DNA of 64,000 nucleotides from Campylobacter armoricus (lineage in GTDB: Bacteria; Campylobacterota; Campylobacteria; Campylobacterales; Campylobacteraceae), in NCBI RefSeq assembly GCF_013372105.1, contig NZ_CP053825.1, positions 310,001 through 374,000 of the forward strand, given 5' to 3'. The position numbers and the translations under genes were made by a program. Below are positions 26,327 to 34,999 of the stretch, piece by piece. The notes beneath the pieces are model-generated. The model was not told where the DNA came from. It saw nothing but the letters and a program-made list of their open reading frames with translations, and did no database searches. Position 1 is the first letter of the stretch, and every line of letters starts with the position of its first letter.

Positions 26327-26572
26327 ATGAAAAATATAGATAAAGATTATATTGAGAATGCTTATAAAACAATAGGTTTAAATGTTAAAAAAATTAGAGA
26401 AACAAAACACATTACTCAATTAGAATTATCATTAGCTATGGGTCATAAGTCAGTGAGTCTTGTATCTTGTGCTGAAATTTATCATAAAAAACAACATTTT
26501 AATATAGAACATCTGTTGAAAATTTCACAAATTTTAGAAGTAGATTTGATGGAATTTTTTAAAGGGATATAA
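26327..26572 (+). CDS. XRE-family transcription regulator
   Basis: An 81-aa helix-turn-helix protein of the Cro/CI type: LNVKKIRETKHITQLELSLAMG (residues 18-39) forms the HTH, followed by HFNIEHLLKISQILEVDL, the usual fifth helix. It has no sensor or other domain. The ATG has no ribosome site in front of it; a TATAAC box at 26313-26318 would place the transcript start at or within a few bases of the ATG, so the message may be leaderless, as is lambda cI from its maintenance promoter. Two matching 18-base palindromes between it and the divergent operon are its probable targets. Confidence 0.85.
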   Translation: MKNIDKDYIENAYKTIGLNVKKIRETKHITQLELSLAMGHKSVSLVSCAEIYHKKQHFNIEHLLKISQILEVDLMEFFKGI

Positions 26573-26638
26573 AAATAAACCACATTAATTTAGACATTTC
26601 ATTGATTTAATTTTTGTTTTAATTAAAAAATGTTAAGG

Positions 26639-26644
26639 TATAAT
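26639..26644 (+). promoter_or_regulatory. -10 box of tRNA-Sec (and probably purA)
   Basis: TATAAT ending 9 bases before the tRNA 5' end. No separate promoter is visible in the 24 bases between the tRNA and purA. Confidence 0.7.
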
Positions 26645-26653
26645 AATTCTTTT

Positions 26654-26751
26654 GGAAGGTTAGCTTATCTGGTGATGGCCACTGACTTCAAATCAGATGA
26701 AAGGGTAGTTGACTATTCTTTGGGGAGTTCGATTCTCTCACCTTCTCGCCA
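26654..26751 (+). tRNA. selC: Selenocysteine tRNA (anticodon TCA), CCA encoded
   Basis: About 98 bases, long as expected for tRNA-Sec. The anticodon arm is CTGA-CTTCAAA-TCAG with TCA as anticodon. The variable arm is long (GAAAGGGTAG...CTATTCTTT). The T arm is GGGAG-TTCGATT-CTCTC, and the 3' end is GCCA. The acceptor 3' strand ACCTTCTC pairs with GGAAGGT but leaves the outermost position as a T opposite C or one unpaired base, so the exact 5' end (26653 or 26654) is uncertain. It supplies selenocysteine for FdhA and SelD, whose genes lie 7-12 kb upstream. Confidence 0.93.
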
Positions 26752-26775
26752 AATTTAAGTCGAAATGGAGTTTTT

Positions 26776-28026
26776 ATGAGTAAAGCAGATATTGTCGTTG
26801 GAATCCAATGGGGTGATGAAGGTAAAGGCAAAATAGTAGATAAATTATGCGAAAATTATGATTATGTATGCAGAAGTGCAGGTGGGCATAATGCGGGTCA
26901 TACTATATGGGTTGATGGTATAAGATATGCTTTACATTTAGTTCCTTCTGGTGTTTTGAATAAGAAATGTATTAATGTTATTGGAAATGGAGTTGTGGTT
27001 AATCCTGATGCATTAATTAGCGAAATGGCTCAATTTGAGAATTTAGAAGGAAGATTATTTATAAGCGATAGAGCACATTTAAATTTAAATCATCATGCTT
27101 TAATTGATCAGGCAAGAGAAAGACTTAAAGGCGATAAAGCTATAGGAACAACGGGTAAGGGTATAGGTCCAAGCTATGAAGATAAAATTAGCCGTAATGG
27201 GCATAGAGTAGGTGAGCTTTTAGAACCTGAAAAATTATGTGAAAATTTAATGAAAGATTTCGAACTTAAAAAAGCTTATTTTGCTGCACTTGGTATTGAT
27301 ATGCCAAATTATGACGAAATTTTAAAAGATTTAAAACGCTTTAAAGAAGTTTTAGCACCATATATTACAGATACTACAAGAATGCTTTGGAAGGCTTTAG
27401 ATGAAGATAAAAAGGTGCTTTTAGAAGGTGCACAAGGTTCTATGCTTGATATTGATCATGGAACTTATCCTTATGTAACTAGTTCAACAACTATTTCAGC
27501 TGGAGCGTTGAGTGGTTTGGGATTAAATCCAAAGGAAATTGGAAAAGTTATAGGTATAGTAAAAGCTTATACAACAAGAGTAGGAAACGGAGCGTTTCCA
27601 AGTGAAGATTTAGGTGAAGATGGTGAAAAAATAGGACTTATTGGAAAAGAAATTGGTGTGAGTACCGGTAGAAAAAGAAGATGTGGTTGGTTTGATGCAG
27701 TAGCTGTAAGATACACTGCAAGATTAAATGGATTAGATACTTTATCTTTAATGAAACTTGATGTTTTAGATGGATTTGAAAGTATTAAAATTTGCAAAGC
27801 TTATGAATATAAAGGACAAGAAATAGATTATGTGCCTTGTGATTTAGAAAATGTTAAACCAATTTATGAGGTAATGGAAGGTTGGGATAAGGTTGCAGGG
27901 ATTAGAGATTATGATTTATTACCTGAAAATGCAAAAAAATATATTAAGCGTTTAGAAGAATTAAGTGGAGTAAAAGTAGGCTATATCTCTACAAGTCCTG
28001 AAAGAGAAGATACTATCATTTTATGA
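26776..28026 (+). CDS. purA: Adenylosuccinate synthetase
   Basis: PurA joins IMP and aspartate using GTP in AMP synthesis. The 416-aa protein has the family marks [16 protein letters not shown] at the N-terminus (P-loop and catalytic Asp), GHNAGHTI with the catalytic His, [33 protein letters not shown] and [14 protein letters not shown] near the C-terminus. It starts 24 bases after tRNA-Sec and its stop overlaps the next gene (ATGA). Helicobacter keeps the same purA, FliJ-like, MotE-like order. Confidence 0.97.
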   Translation: MSKADIVVGIQWGDEGKGKIVDKLCENYDYVCRSAGGHNAGHTIWVDGIRYALHLVPSGVLNKKCINVIGNGVVVNPDALISEMAQFENLEGRLFISDRAHLNLNHHALIDQARERLKGDKAIGTTGKGIGPSYEDKISRNGHRVGELLEPEKLCENLMKDFELKKAYFAALGIDMPNYDEILKDLKRFKEVLAPYITDTTRMLWKALDEDKKVLLEGAQGSMLDIDHGTYPYVTSSTTISAGALSGLGLNPKEIGKVIGIVKAYTTRVGNGAFPSEDLGEDGEKIGLIGKEIGVSTGRKRRCGWFDAVAVRYTARLNGLDTLSLMKLDVLDGFESIKICKAYEYKGQEIDYVPCDLENVKPIYEVMEGWDKVAGIRDYDLLPENAKKYIKRLEELSGVKVGYISTSPEREDTIIL

Positions 28027-28442
28027 AAAGCAAATATTCTTCTGTGATTAAGCTTAGAAAACAACAGCTTGATAAAGCAGAAGCGAATTTAACAAAAACA
28101 AGACAAAAGCTTTTGCAATGCGAAGAAGAATTTAAAGAGGCTTCGAAAACTTGTGAAAGCTTAACTTTGGCTGATAAGGGCTCAATAGCACTTCTAAGAT
28201 CTTCTTTAAAATTGCAAGAAATTGCAAGAGAGGGCAAGCAAAGAATTAAACAAAAATTAGATTTAACTAAAAAAGAACTTGTCCATCATCAGCATCTATA
28301 TAAAAAAGCCCATTTAGAATTTGAAAAAATAAAAGTATTAGAAAATGAAGAATTAAAAAAAATTCAAAAGGCTTTACAAAAAGAAGAAGAAAAATTTATA
28401 GATGAGCTTGCCATAACAAGACATTTTAATAAGGATAAATAA
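28023..28442 (+). CDS. FliJ-like flagellar export protein
   Basis: A 139-aa protein that is almost wholly charged alpha helix (for example [20 protein letters not shown] and [17 protein letters not shown]), able to form an antiparallel coiled coil. This shape, the size and the place after purA match the FliJ-like protein of Helicobacter (HP0256 type), which aids the flagellar type III export ATPase. Sequence conservation in FliJ is low, so the call rests on context and coiled-coil pattern. Confidence 0.7.
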   Translation: MKSKYSSVIKLRKQQLDKAEANLTKTRQKLLQCEEEFKEASKTCESLTLADKGSIALLRSSLKLQEIAREGKQRIKQKLDLTKKELVHHQHLYKKAHLEFEKIKVLENEELKKIQKALQKEEEKFIDELAITRHFNKDK

Positions 28443-28957
28443 TGAAAAAAATAATATATCTATTAGTTTTTTTAAGTATTTTAAATGCACAGCAAAATTG
28501 CGAGCAGTATTTTGAAGCTAGAAAAGAGCAAATGCAAGATCAAATTAGAGAATATGATGAAGCAAAACAAAGCTTAGAAGCATATAAAGCATCTTTTGAA
28601 GCTTTGCAAAAAGAAAAAATGCAAGCTTTAGTACAAAAAGAGACTGATATCAATGCAAGTTTAGAGCAAATTAAAATTTTAAAAGAGCAAAATGAACGGA
28701 TTTTAGAAGCGACTAAGCAGAATTTGCAAGTAATTAATGATAAGACAATGGGGCGTATCACAGAAATTTATGCAAAAATGAAAGATGTTGCAGTTGCTGG
28801 CATACTTAGTGAAATGGATAGTGAAGAAGCATCTAAAATTTTGCTCTCGCTTGATCCTAGAAAAATTTCATCTATTATGGCTAAGATGGATCCTAAAAAA
28901 GCTTCCGATTTAACACTACTTCTTAAAAATTTAGATCAAAATGCAAGTTCGCAGTAA
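28442..28957 (+). CDS. MotE-like periplasmic protein with MgtE-N domain, likely N-glycosylated
   Basis: A 171-aa exported protein: signal peptide [16 protein letters not shown], a coiled coil of about 85 residues, and a C-terminal MgtE-N-like helical repeat (ILSEMDSEEASKILLSLDP, then IMAKMDPKKASDL). Proteins of this build include MotE, a motility chaperone in other bacteria, and the C. jejuni glycoprotein Cj1496c. Two Campylobacter N-glycosylation sequons (D/E-x-N-x-S/T) are present: DINAS and, near the C-terminus, DQNAS. The gene overlaps the FliJ-like gene by one base, supporting a motility role. Confidence 0.78.
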   Translation: MKKIIYLLVFLSILNAQQNCEQYFEARKEQMQDQIREYDEAKQSLEAYKASFEALQKEKMQALVQKETDINASLEQIKILKEQNERILEATKQNLQVINDKTMGRITEIYAKMKDVAVAGILSEMDSEEASKILLSLDPRKISSIMAKMDPKKASDLTLLLKNLDQNASSQ

Positions 28958-29018
28958 CTTTTAAGCAGTTTTTACCTTTTTTTTAGTATTATTTCAATAA
29001 AAATAAAAAGGTGGATAA

Positions 29019-29570
29019 ATGCGTATCAAACCAGCCCATATACCTTATATAGCAAATAAAATAATACTTGATTTAATGCATTCTTCTTTTGTTAAAATTA
29101 AAGATGATAATCAAAAGCTTATAAAAGTTACGAAGGATATTTTAGAAATTGATGTATTAAATGAGCGTAAGCTTGATGAAAAAGCTAAAGAGCTTTTAGA
29201 AAGTCAAGAAGATGAGATTGAGTTTATGCAAATAGATAGAAAAAGTATGTTTTGGATGATCAAAAAGAAGTTAGCAAGTGAGTTTAAATTTATACTTGAT
29301 AGTGAAGATAGATATAATAATCTTTCTCATAAAATTTTAGAAAATCTAGTAGAAGGGGATTTGATAAATTATAATGTATCTGAAAATCGTGTAAAAAATC
29401 TAATATTTTCAAGTATTATGGCATATTTAAAAGAATATGAAAAATTAGAAGATGTGGTTTATGAAAAAATTTCAAACTATAAAAGAAAGCTTATTCCAGG
29501 CTCTGAAGAGTATGAGTTGGTATTTGAAAAACTTTATCAAGAAGAGCTTAGAAAAAAGGGACTTTTATGA
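29019..29570 (+). CDS. DUF507 family protein
   Basis: A 183-aa cytoplasmic, helical protein of the DUF507 family found across Campylobacterota, with tandem related halves: MRIKPAHIPYIANKIILDL at the start and a repeat-like IDRKSMFWMIKKKLASEF later. No activity is known. An AAAAGG ribosome site precedes it, and its stop overlaps carA (ATGA), so it is cotranscribed with carbamoyl-phosphate synthesis. Confidence 0.8.
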   Translation: MRIKPAHIPYIANKIILDLMHSSFVKIKDDNQKLIKVTKDILEIDVLNERKLDEKAKELLESQEDEIEFMQIDRKSMFWMIKKKLASEFKFILDSEDRYNNLSHKILENLVEGDLINYNVSENRVKNLIFSSIMAYLKEYEKLEDVVYEKISNYKRKLIPGSEEYELVFEKLYQEELRKKGLL

Positions 29571-30685
29571 AAGCGTATATTTATATAGAAAATGATGTTT
29601 TTTTAAGCGCTAAAGCTTTTGGAGAAAGCGGAACTTTTTTTGGAGAACTTGTTTTTAATACTTCTTTAACAGGTTATCAAGAAATTATTTCTGATCCTTC
29701 ATATGCAGGACAATTTATAGTTTTTTCAATGCCTGAAATTGGTATAGTTGGTGTAAATGATGAAGATAATGAAAGCAAAGAAGTATTTGCTAGTGGAATG
29801 ATTGTAAGAGAATTAAATGAACAATATTCTAATTTTAGAGCAAATAATTCTTTAGATGCATATTTAAAAAAGTATAAAAAAATAGGACTTTGTGAAGTTG
29901 ATACAAGATTTTTAGTTAAAATGATTAGAGATTATGGCAATTTAAGAGCTGTTATTTCTACTGAAATTAAAGACAAAGAAGAATTAAAAAAAATGCTTTT
30001 TTCAAGTGCAAAAATTGATGAGGTAAATTATGTAGCACAAGTAAGCACTAAAAATTCATATAAACATAATAAAGGTGCTTGGAATCATATTACTAAAAAA
30101 TATGAAAGCATTAGTTCAAGTGGTAAAAAAATTGCTGTGTTAGACTATGGTGTCAAAGAAAATATTTTAAATGAGCTTGTAAATGTTGGTCTAGAAGTAG
30201 AGGTTTTTCCTTATAATACCAAGGCAAAGGATTTGATTGATTTGTATCAAAAGGGCAAAATTCATGGAGTATTTTTATCAAATGGTCCAGGAGAGCCAAA
30301 AATTTTAAAGGATGAAATAGTTGAGATTAAAAAACTAGCAGAAGCTAAAATTCCTATGCTCGGTATTTGCTTAGGGCATCAACTTTTAAGTAATGCTTTT
30401 GGCTATGAAACTTATAAGATGAAGTTCGGTCAGCATGGTGCAAATCACCCTGTAATTAATCTTATAAATAATACTGTAGAAATTACTGCCCAAAATCACA
30501 ACTATAATGTTCCAGAAGAAATAGCAGAGGTTGCAACCATCACTCATAGAAATTTATTTGGTGATAATGTAGAGGGTGTAAAATATAAAAACTATCCTAT
30601 TATATCAGTACAACACCATCCAGAAAGTTCCTCAGGACCACATGAGAGTAAGTACATTTTTAAAGAATTTTTAGAGCTTTTGTGA
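29567..30685 (+). CDS. carA: Carbamoyl-phosphate synthase small (glutaminase) subunit
   Basis: CarA releases ammonia from glutamine for carbamoyl phosphate, used for pyrimidines and arginine. The 372-aa protein has the N-terminal CPSase domain (FNTSLTGYQEIISDPSYAGQ) and a class I glutaminase domain with the nucleophile in MLGICLGHQLLS and the His/Glu pair in SVQHHPESSSGPHES. carB is not in the window. The last codons overlap the next gene's GTG start. Confidence 0.97.
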   Translation: MKAYIYIENDVFLSAKAFGESGTFFGELVFNTSLTGYQEIISDPSYAGQFIVFSMPEIGIVGVNDEDNESKEVFASGMIVRELNEQYSNFRANNSLDAYLKKYKKIGLCEVDTRFLVKMIRDYGNLRAVISTEIKDKEELKKMLFSSAKIDEVNYVAQVSTKNSYKHNKGAWNHITKKYESISSSGKKIAVLDYGVKENILNELVNVGLEVEVFPYNTKAKDLIDLYQKGKIHGVFLSNGPGEPKILKDEIVEIKKLAEAKIPMLGICLGHQLLSNAFGYETYKMKFGQHGANHPVINLINNTVEITAQNHNYNVPEEIAEVATITHRNLFGDNVEGVKYKNYPIISVQHHPESSSGPHESKYIFKEFLELL

Positions 30686-31344
30686 ATTTAGATTTTATTG
30701 CTTTGGCGAGTATAGCCTTTCTTTCAAGTTTAGGACATTGTTATGGAATGTGTGGAGGTCTTATATTGGCTTATACTCAATTTTCAAAGCAAATCAAACT
30801 TCCTTTTTTTTTATTGATTCTATCATATCATTTTTCAAGAATTTTTGCCTATGTTTGTTTAGGTATTCTTTTTGGAATTTTTGGAAATTTAATTTCTTTT
30901 AGTGAATTTGCAAAAGGTATTATGTTTTTTGTAATTGGAATTTTTATGATAATTTTAGCTTTTGCTTTGATTTTTAAAGGAAAATTACTATCTTTTTTTG
31001 AAAATTCAATATTTTTTGATTTTTTTATAAAAAATAATATTTTAAAACTAATGAAACAAAAATCTCTAAAAAGTACTATTATACTCGGTTTTTTAAATGG
31101 TTTTGTTCCTTGTGGATTGGTGTATTTTTATATTGCATTTAGTATGAGTGTGCAAGATATATATTTAGCTGCTTTAATTATGTTGGTATTTGGACTTTCT
31201 ACTTTACCTGCTCTTGTATTTTTTGCATATTTTTCTAAAGTATTAAATGATAAATTTCAAAAAATAGCAAGCCTAATTTCTTATATCTTAATCTTTGGTT
31301 ATGGCTTATATTTTTCATATATTGGTTTTACTTTTACAAGATAG
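30682..31344 (+). CDS. SafE/UreH-like membrane protein next to the cbb3 oxidase
   Basis: A 220-aa integral membrane protein with about six helices and the motif LGHCYGMCGGLI at the first helix, with a related NGFVPCGLVYFYIAF later. These Cys-containing repeats define the DsbD-like/UreH-like TauE/SafE family, often found beside cbb3 oxidase genes and proposed to move copper or reductant for oxidase assembly. Start is GTG at 30682, overlapping the carA stop. The role is inferred from neighbours. Confidence 0.75.
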   Translation: MNLDFIALASIAFLSSLGHCYGMCGGLILAYTQFSKQIKLPFFLLILSYHFSRIFAYVCLGILFGIFGNLISFSEFAKGIMFFVIGIFMIILAFALIFKGKLLSFFENSIFFDFFIKNNILKLMKQKSLKSTIILGFLNGFVPCGLVYFYIAFSMSVQDIYLAALIMLVFGLSTLPALVFFAYFSKVLNDKFQKIASLISYILIFGYGLYFSYIGFTFTR

Positions 31345-31403
31345 TTTATTAACAAATGATAAATACTTAAAAGAATTTAAGCAAAAAAAGATATTAATTA
31401 TCA

Positions 31404-31409
31404 TATAAT
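31404..31409 (+). promoter_or_regulatory. -10 box of the ccoNOQP operon
   Basis: TATAAT, 41 bases before the ccoN ATG, with an AAGGAGAGG ribosome site at 31439-31447. Confidence 0.6.
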
Positions 31410-31449
31410 ATATGGATTGCTTATGCATAAAAAAAATTAAGGAGAGGAA

Positions 31450-32916
31450 ATGCACCCAGGAAATGCATTGAACTATGACTATACGGTTGCTAAATATTTC
31501 ATGTTTGCTACCTTATTGTTTGGTGTTATTGGTATGGCCATTGGAACATTTATTGCCTTTCAAATGGCTTATCCGGATTTAAACTATTTAGCTGGTGAGT
31601 ATGGCACTTTTTCAAGACTTAGACCATTACACACTTCAGGTGTAATTTTTGGTTTTATGCTTTCAGGAATTTGGGCTACTTGGTATTATATTGGTCAGCG
31701 TGTGCTAAAAGTTAGTATGGCAGAATCAAGCTTTTTAATGTTTGTTGGTAAATTACACTTTTGGCTTTATATGATTACTATGATTATAGCTGTTATTACT
31801 TTGTTTGCAGGTATTAGTACATCAAAAGAATATGCTGAACTTGAATGGCCGCTTGATATATTGGTAGTTTTAGTTTGGGTTTTATGGGGTGTGAGCATTT
31901 TTGGGCTTATTGGAATCCGTCGTGAAAAAACCTTATATGTTTCACTTTGGTATTATATTGCTACATTTTTAGGAATTGCAATGCTTTATTTGTTTAACAA
32001 TATGTCTGTACCTACTTATTTTGTAAGCGGAATGGGTGATTGGTGGCATAGCGTTTCTATGTATGCAGGAACAAATGATGCCTTAGTTCAATGGTGGTAT
32101 GGACATAATGCGGTTGCATTTGTATTCACCGTTGGTATTATTGCTCAAATTTATTATTTCTTACCAAAAGAAAGTGGGCAGCCAATTTTCTCTTATAAAT
32201 TATCTTTATTTGCATTTTGGGGCTTAATGTTTGTTTATCTATGGGCTGGTGGTCACCATTTGATTTATTCAACTGTGCCTGATTGGATGCAAACTATGGG
32301 TTCTGTTTTTTCAATTGTTCTTATTTTGCCTTCTTGGGGTTCAGCGATTAATATCTTGCTTACTATGAAAGGTGAGTGGGGTCAATTAAGAGAAAGCCCA
32401 TTGATTAAATTTATGATACTTGCTTCAACTTTTTATATGTTCTCAACTTTAGAAGGTCCTATTCTTTCTATAAAATCAGTAAATGCATTAGCACACTTTA
32501 CAGATTGGATTCCAGGCCATGTTCATGATGGAACACTTGGATGGGTTGGTTTTATGACTATGGCAGCTCTTTATCATATGGTTCCAAGAATGTTTAAAAG
32601 AGAACTTTATAGTAAATCACTAATGGAAGCTCAATTTTGGATTCAAACTACAGGTATAGTATTGTACTTTAGCTCTATGTGGATAGCTGGTATTACTCAA
32701 GGTATGATGTGGAGAGCAACTGATGAGTATGGTAATTTACTTTATACTTTCATTGATACTGTTGAGGCTATTGTTCCTTATTACTGGATTAGAGCTGTTG
32801 GTGGCTTGTTATATTTAGTAGGATTTTTCATGTTTATTTATAACATTTATAAATCAATCGCAGTGGGTAGAGTACTTGATAAAGAGCCAAAAAGTGCTTC
32901 ACCTATGGCAGCATAA
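31450..32916 (+). CDS. ccoN: cbb3-type cytochrome c oxidase subunit I
   Basis: CcoN is the catalytic haem-copper subunit that reduces oxygen at high affinity. It is 488 aa with about 12 helices. Haem b and b3/CuB ligand regions are visible: RPLHTSGVIFGFML, YGHNAVAFVFTVG with the active-site His, AGGHHLIYSTVPDW with the His pair for copper, and HFTDWIPGHVHDG. It is the first gene of the ccoN-O-Q-P operon, the main terminal oxidase of Campylobacter. Confidence 0.97.
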   Translation: MHPGNALNYDYTVAKYFMFATLLFGVIGMAIGTFIAFQMAYPDLNYLAGEYGTFSRLRPLHTSGVIFGFMLSGIWATWYYIGQRVLKVSMAESSFLMFVGKLHFWLYMITMIIAVITLFAGISTSKEYAELEWPLDILVVLVWVLWGVSIFGLIGIRREKTLYVSLWYYIATFLGIAMLYLFNNMSVPTYFVSGMGDWWHSVSMYAGTNDALVQWWYGHNAVAFVFTVGIIAQIYYFLPKESGQPIFSYKLSLFAFWGLMFVYLWAGGHHLIYSTVPDWMQTMGSVFSIVLILPSWGSAINILLTMKGEWGQLRESPLIKFMILASTFYMFSTLEGPILSIKSVNALAHFTDWIPGHVHDGTLGWVGFMTMAALYHMVPRMFKRELYSKSLMEAQFWIQTTGIVLYFSSMWIAGITQGMMWRATDEYGNLLYTFIDTVEAIVPYYWIRAVGGLLYLVGFFMFIYNIYKSIAVGRVLDKEPKSASPMAA

Positions 32917-32927
32917 GGAGGAAAAAT

Positions 32928-33593
32928 ATGTTTAGTTGGTTAGAAAAAAATCCATTCTTTTTTGCTGTAGCGGTATTTATTGTGATTGCTTATGCAGGAA
33001 TTGTAGAAGTTTTGCCTGATTTTGCACAAAATGCAAGACCAATTGAAGGAAAAAAACCTTACACTGTGTTACAGCTTGCAGGGCGTAATGCCTATATAAA
33101 AGAAAGTTGCAATGCATGTCATTCTCAACTTATTCGTCCTTTTAAATCAGAAACAGATCGTTATGGTATGTATTCAGTAAGTGGTGAATATGCTTATGAT
33201 AGACCATTCTTATGGGGTTCAAAAAGAACAGGACCTGATTTATTGCGTATAGGCAATTTTAGAACCACTGATTGGCATGAAAACCATATGTGGGATCCAG
33301 TATCTGTGGTACCTGGTTCTATTATGCCAGCTTATAAACATATGTTTAGCAATAATGCAAATATAGAAACAGCTTATGCAGAAGCACTAACTGTTAAAAA
33401 AGTTTTCAATGTGCCTTATGATATGGAAAATGGTACTAAACTTGGCACTTGGGAAGAAGCACAAGCAGAAGTTAAAGCAGAAGCTCAAGCTATAGTAGAT
33501 CAAATGAAAAATCAAGATGTTAAAGATGCGTTTGCTAGAGGTGAGATTAGAGAGATTGTGGCTTTAATCGCGTATCTTAATAGTTTAAAATAG
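32928..33593 (+). CDS. ccoO: cbb3-type cytochrome c oxidase subunit II (monohaem cytochrome c)
   Basis: CcoO is a membrane-anchored monohaem cytochrome c. The 221-aa protein has one N-terminal helix (residues 10-28) and the haem motif ESCNACHSQLIRPF (C61, C64, H65), with the distal methionine probably in VVPGSIMPAYKHMF. It starts 11 bases after ccoN. Confidence 0.96.
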   Translation: MFSWLEKNPFFFAVAVFIVIAYAGIVEVLPDFAQNARPIEGKKPYTVLQLAGRNAYIKESCNACHSQLIRPFKSETDRYGMYSVSGEYAYDRPFLWGSKRTGPDLLRIGNFRTTDWHENHMWDPVSVVPGSIMPAYKHMFSNNANIETAYAEALTVKKVFNVPYDMENGTKLGTWEEAQAEVKAEAQAIVDQMKNQDVKDAFARGEIREIVALIAYLNSLK

Positions 33594-33601
33594 GAAAAAA
33601 A

Positions 33602-33805
33602 ATGAATTTAGAACTAATGAGAGAATTACAAGCTTATGGCTTTTTTGCTCTTGTTGTTTTTTTAGTAGTAGTTTTATATTCTTATTTATTTCATTTGTAT
33701 AAATCTGAAAAAACAGGTAGAAGAAACTATGAAAAGTATGCTGATTTAGCATTACATGATGAAATCAGCGATCGTGTTTTAGAGCAAAATAAAAGGAGTG
33801 CTTAA
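33602..33805 (+). CDS. ccoQ: cbb3-type oxidase subunit CcoQ
   Basis: A 67-aa single-helix protein (helix about 12-32, then a charged tail LYKSEKTGRRNYEKYADLAL) in the usual ccoQ slot. CcoQ helps keep the oxidase complex stable. Its stop overlaps the ccoP start by one base (TAATG). Confidence 0.9.
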   Translation: MNLELMRELQAYGFFALVVFLVVVLYSYLFHLYKSEKTGRRNYEKYADLALHDEISDRVLEQNKRSA

Positions 33806-34683
33806 TGCAATGGTTGAATTTACAAGATAATGTTAATTTATTATCTTTTATTGGAGCAATTCTTATCATCTTAATTACTCTTGTTGTGGTAGGAAAATTG
33901 TTTAAAAGTATGAAGGAAGAAAAGAGTCAAGGTGAGCTAAGTGAGCATAATTGGGATGGTATAGGTGAATTTAAAAATCCTATACCACTTGGTTGGGCTG
34001 TAGTATTTTTCTTGTCAATTGTTTGGTGTATATGGTATTTTCTTTGGGGATACCCTTTAAATAGTTATTCTCAAATTGGTGAGTATAATAAAGAAGTACA
34101 AGCTCATAATGAGAAATTTGCGCAAAAATTCTCAAATTTAAGTGCGCAAGATAAACGAGAAATGGGAAAAAATATTTTCTTAGTTCAATGTTCTTCTTGT
34201 CATGGAATTACAGGTGATGGAATTAATGGAAAGGCACAAAATCTTAACATATGGGGTTCTGAAGAAGGTCTTATAGAAGTGATCACCAAAGGTTCTAAAG
34301 GTATGAATTATCCTATGGGTGAAATGTTAAGTGCAGCAGAAAATGGTATAGAGGAAGCTGATATACCTGCCATTGCTGCTTATGTTGCTTCTGAAATTTC
34401 AGCAATTAAAAAAACTGAAAATCCTCAACTTGTAGCAAAAGGAAAGGAACTTTTTGTAACTTGTAGTGTTTGTCATGGTGAAAATGGAAATGGAACTATT
34501 GATGGACAATTGGTAGCTCCAGATTTAACAAAGTATGGTAGTGCTGAATTTGTAGTAGATGTTTTAAATCGAGGTAAAGCAGGAAGTATAGGTGTAATGC
34601 CTCACTTTAATAATGGTCTATTAAATGAGCTTCAAAAAGAAGCAGTTAGCGAATATGCTATTTCTCTTTCAAAGGGTGAATAA
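33805..34683 (+). CDS. ccoP: cbb3-type cytochrome c oxidase subunit III (dihaem cytochrome c)
   Basis: CcoP is the dihaem entry point for electrons from soluble cytochrome c. The 292-aa protein has two N-terminal helices (about 12-35 and 62-83) and two haem sites, QCSSCHG (C129, C132, H133) and TCSVCHG (C220, C223, H224), with ligand methionines likely in MNYPMGEML and IGVMPHFN. One-base overlaps link it to ccoQ and the next gene. Confidence 0.96.
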   Translation: MQWLNLQDNVNLLSFIGAILIILITLVVVGKLFKSMKEEKSQGELSEHNWDGIGEFKNPIPLGWAVVFFLSIVWCIWYFLWGYPLNSYSQIGEYNKEVQAHNEKFAQKFSNLSAQDKREMGKNIFLVQCSSCHGITGDGINGKAQNLNIWGSEEGLIEVITKGSKGMNYPMGEMLSAAENGIEEADIPAIAAYVASEISAIKKTENPQLVAKGKELFVTCSVCHGENGNGTIDGQLVAPDLTKYGSAEFVVDVLNRGKAGSIGVMPHFNNGLLNELQKEAVSEYAISLSKGE

Positions 34684-34895
34684 TGGAAAATTCAAATAGA
34701 TGCGTATTTTCACTTTCAGGTGTAAGTGGAATGTTAATAGCAACTGTTTTATTGCTATCAATTTTAGCAGGACTTACTATTTTGGGACTTCAAGCACAGC
34801 AAAATGTTATGCAAAAACCATATAAATTAGAAAATGCAGAGCAAATTAAAATGTTTGATTCTAAAAGAAACGAACACATTATTATAAAGGAATGA
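34683..34895 (+). CDS. DUF4006 family small membrane protein
   Basis: A 70-aa protein with one strong membrane helix (GMLIATVLLLSILAGLTILG, about 15-34) and a short periplasmic tail. DUF4006 proteins follow ccoP in Campylobacterota and are presumed oxidase assembly or accessory subunits. It starts in a TAATG overlap with ccoP. Confidence 0.85.
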   Translation: MENSNRCVFSLSGVSGMLIATVLLLSILAGLTILGLQAQQNVMQKPYKLENAEQIKMFDSKRNEHIIIKE

Positions 34896-34897
34896 TT

Positions 34898-34999
34898 ATG
34901 GCGAAAGTTCTTGAATATTTAATTGTGGTAGGTTTAGTTGTAGCTGCTGGTATCACTGCTTGGTCAGTTTTGACAACAAATCATCTTTTTATAGGATGA
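34898..34999 (+). CDS. Very small membrane protein (33 aa) after the oxidase genes
   Basis: This gene is short enough to be missed. It encodes MAKVLEYLIVVGLVV followed by AAGITAWSVLTTNHLFIG: one hydrophobic helix with short polar ends, like small accessory subunits of cbb3 oxidases. AAAGG at 34886-34890 precedes the ATG, and its stop overlaps the next gene's start (ATGA). Overlaps on both sides support it as real. Confidence 0.75.
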   Translation: MAKVLEYLIVVGLVVAAGITAWSVLTTNHLFIG

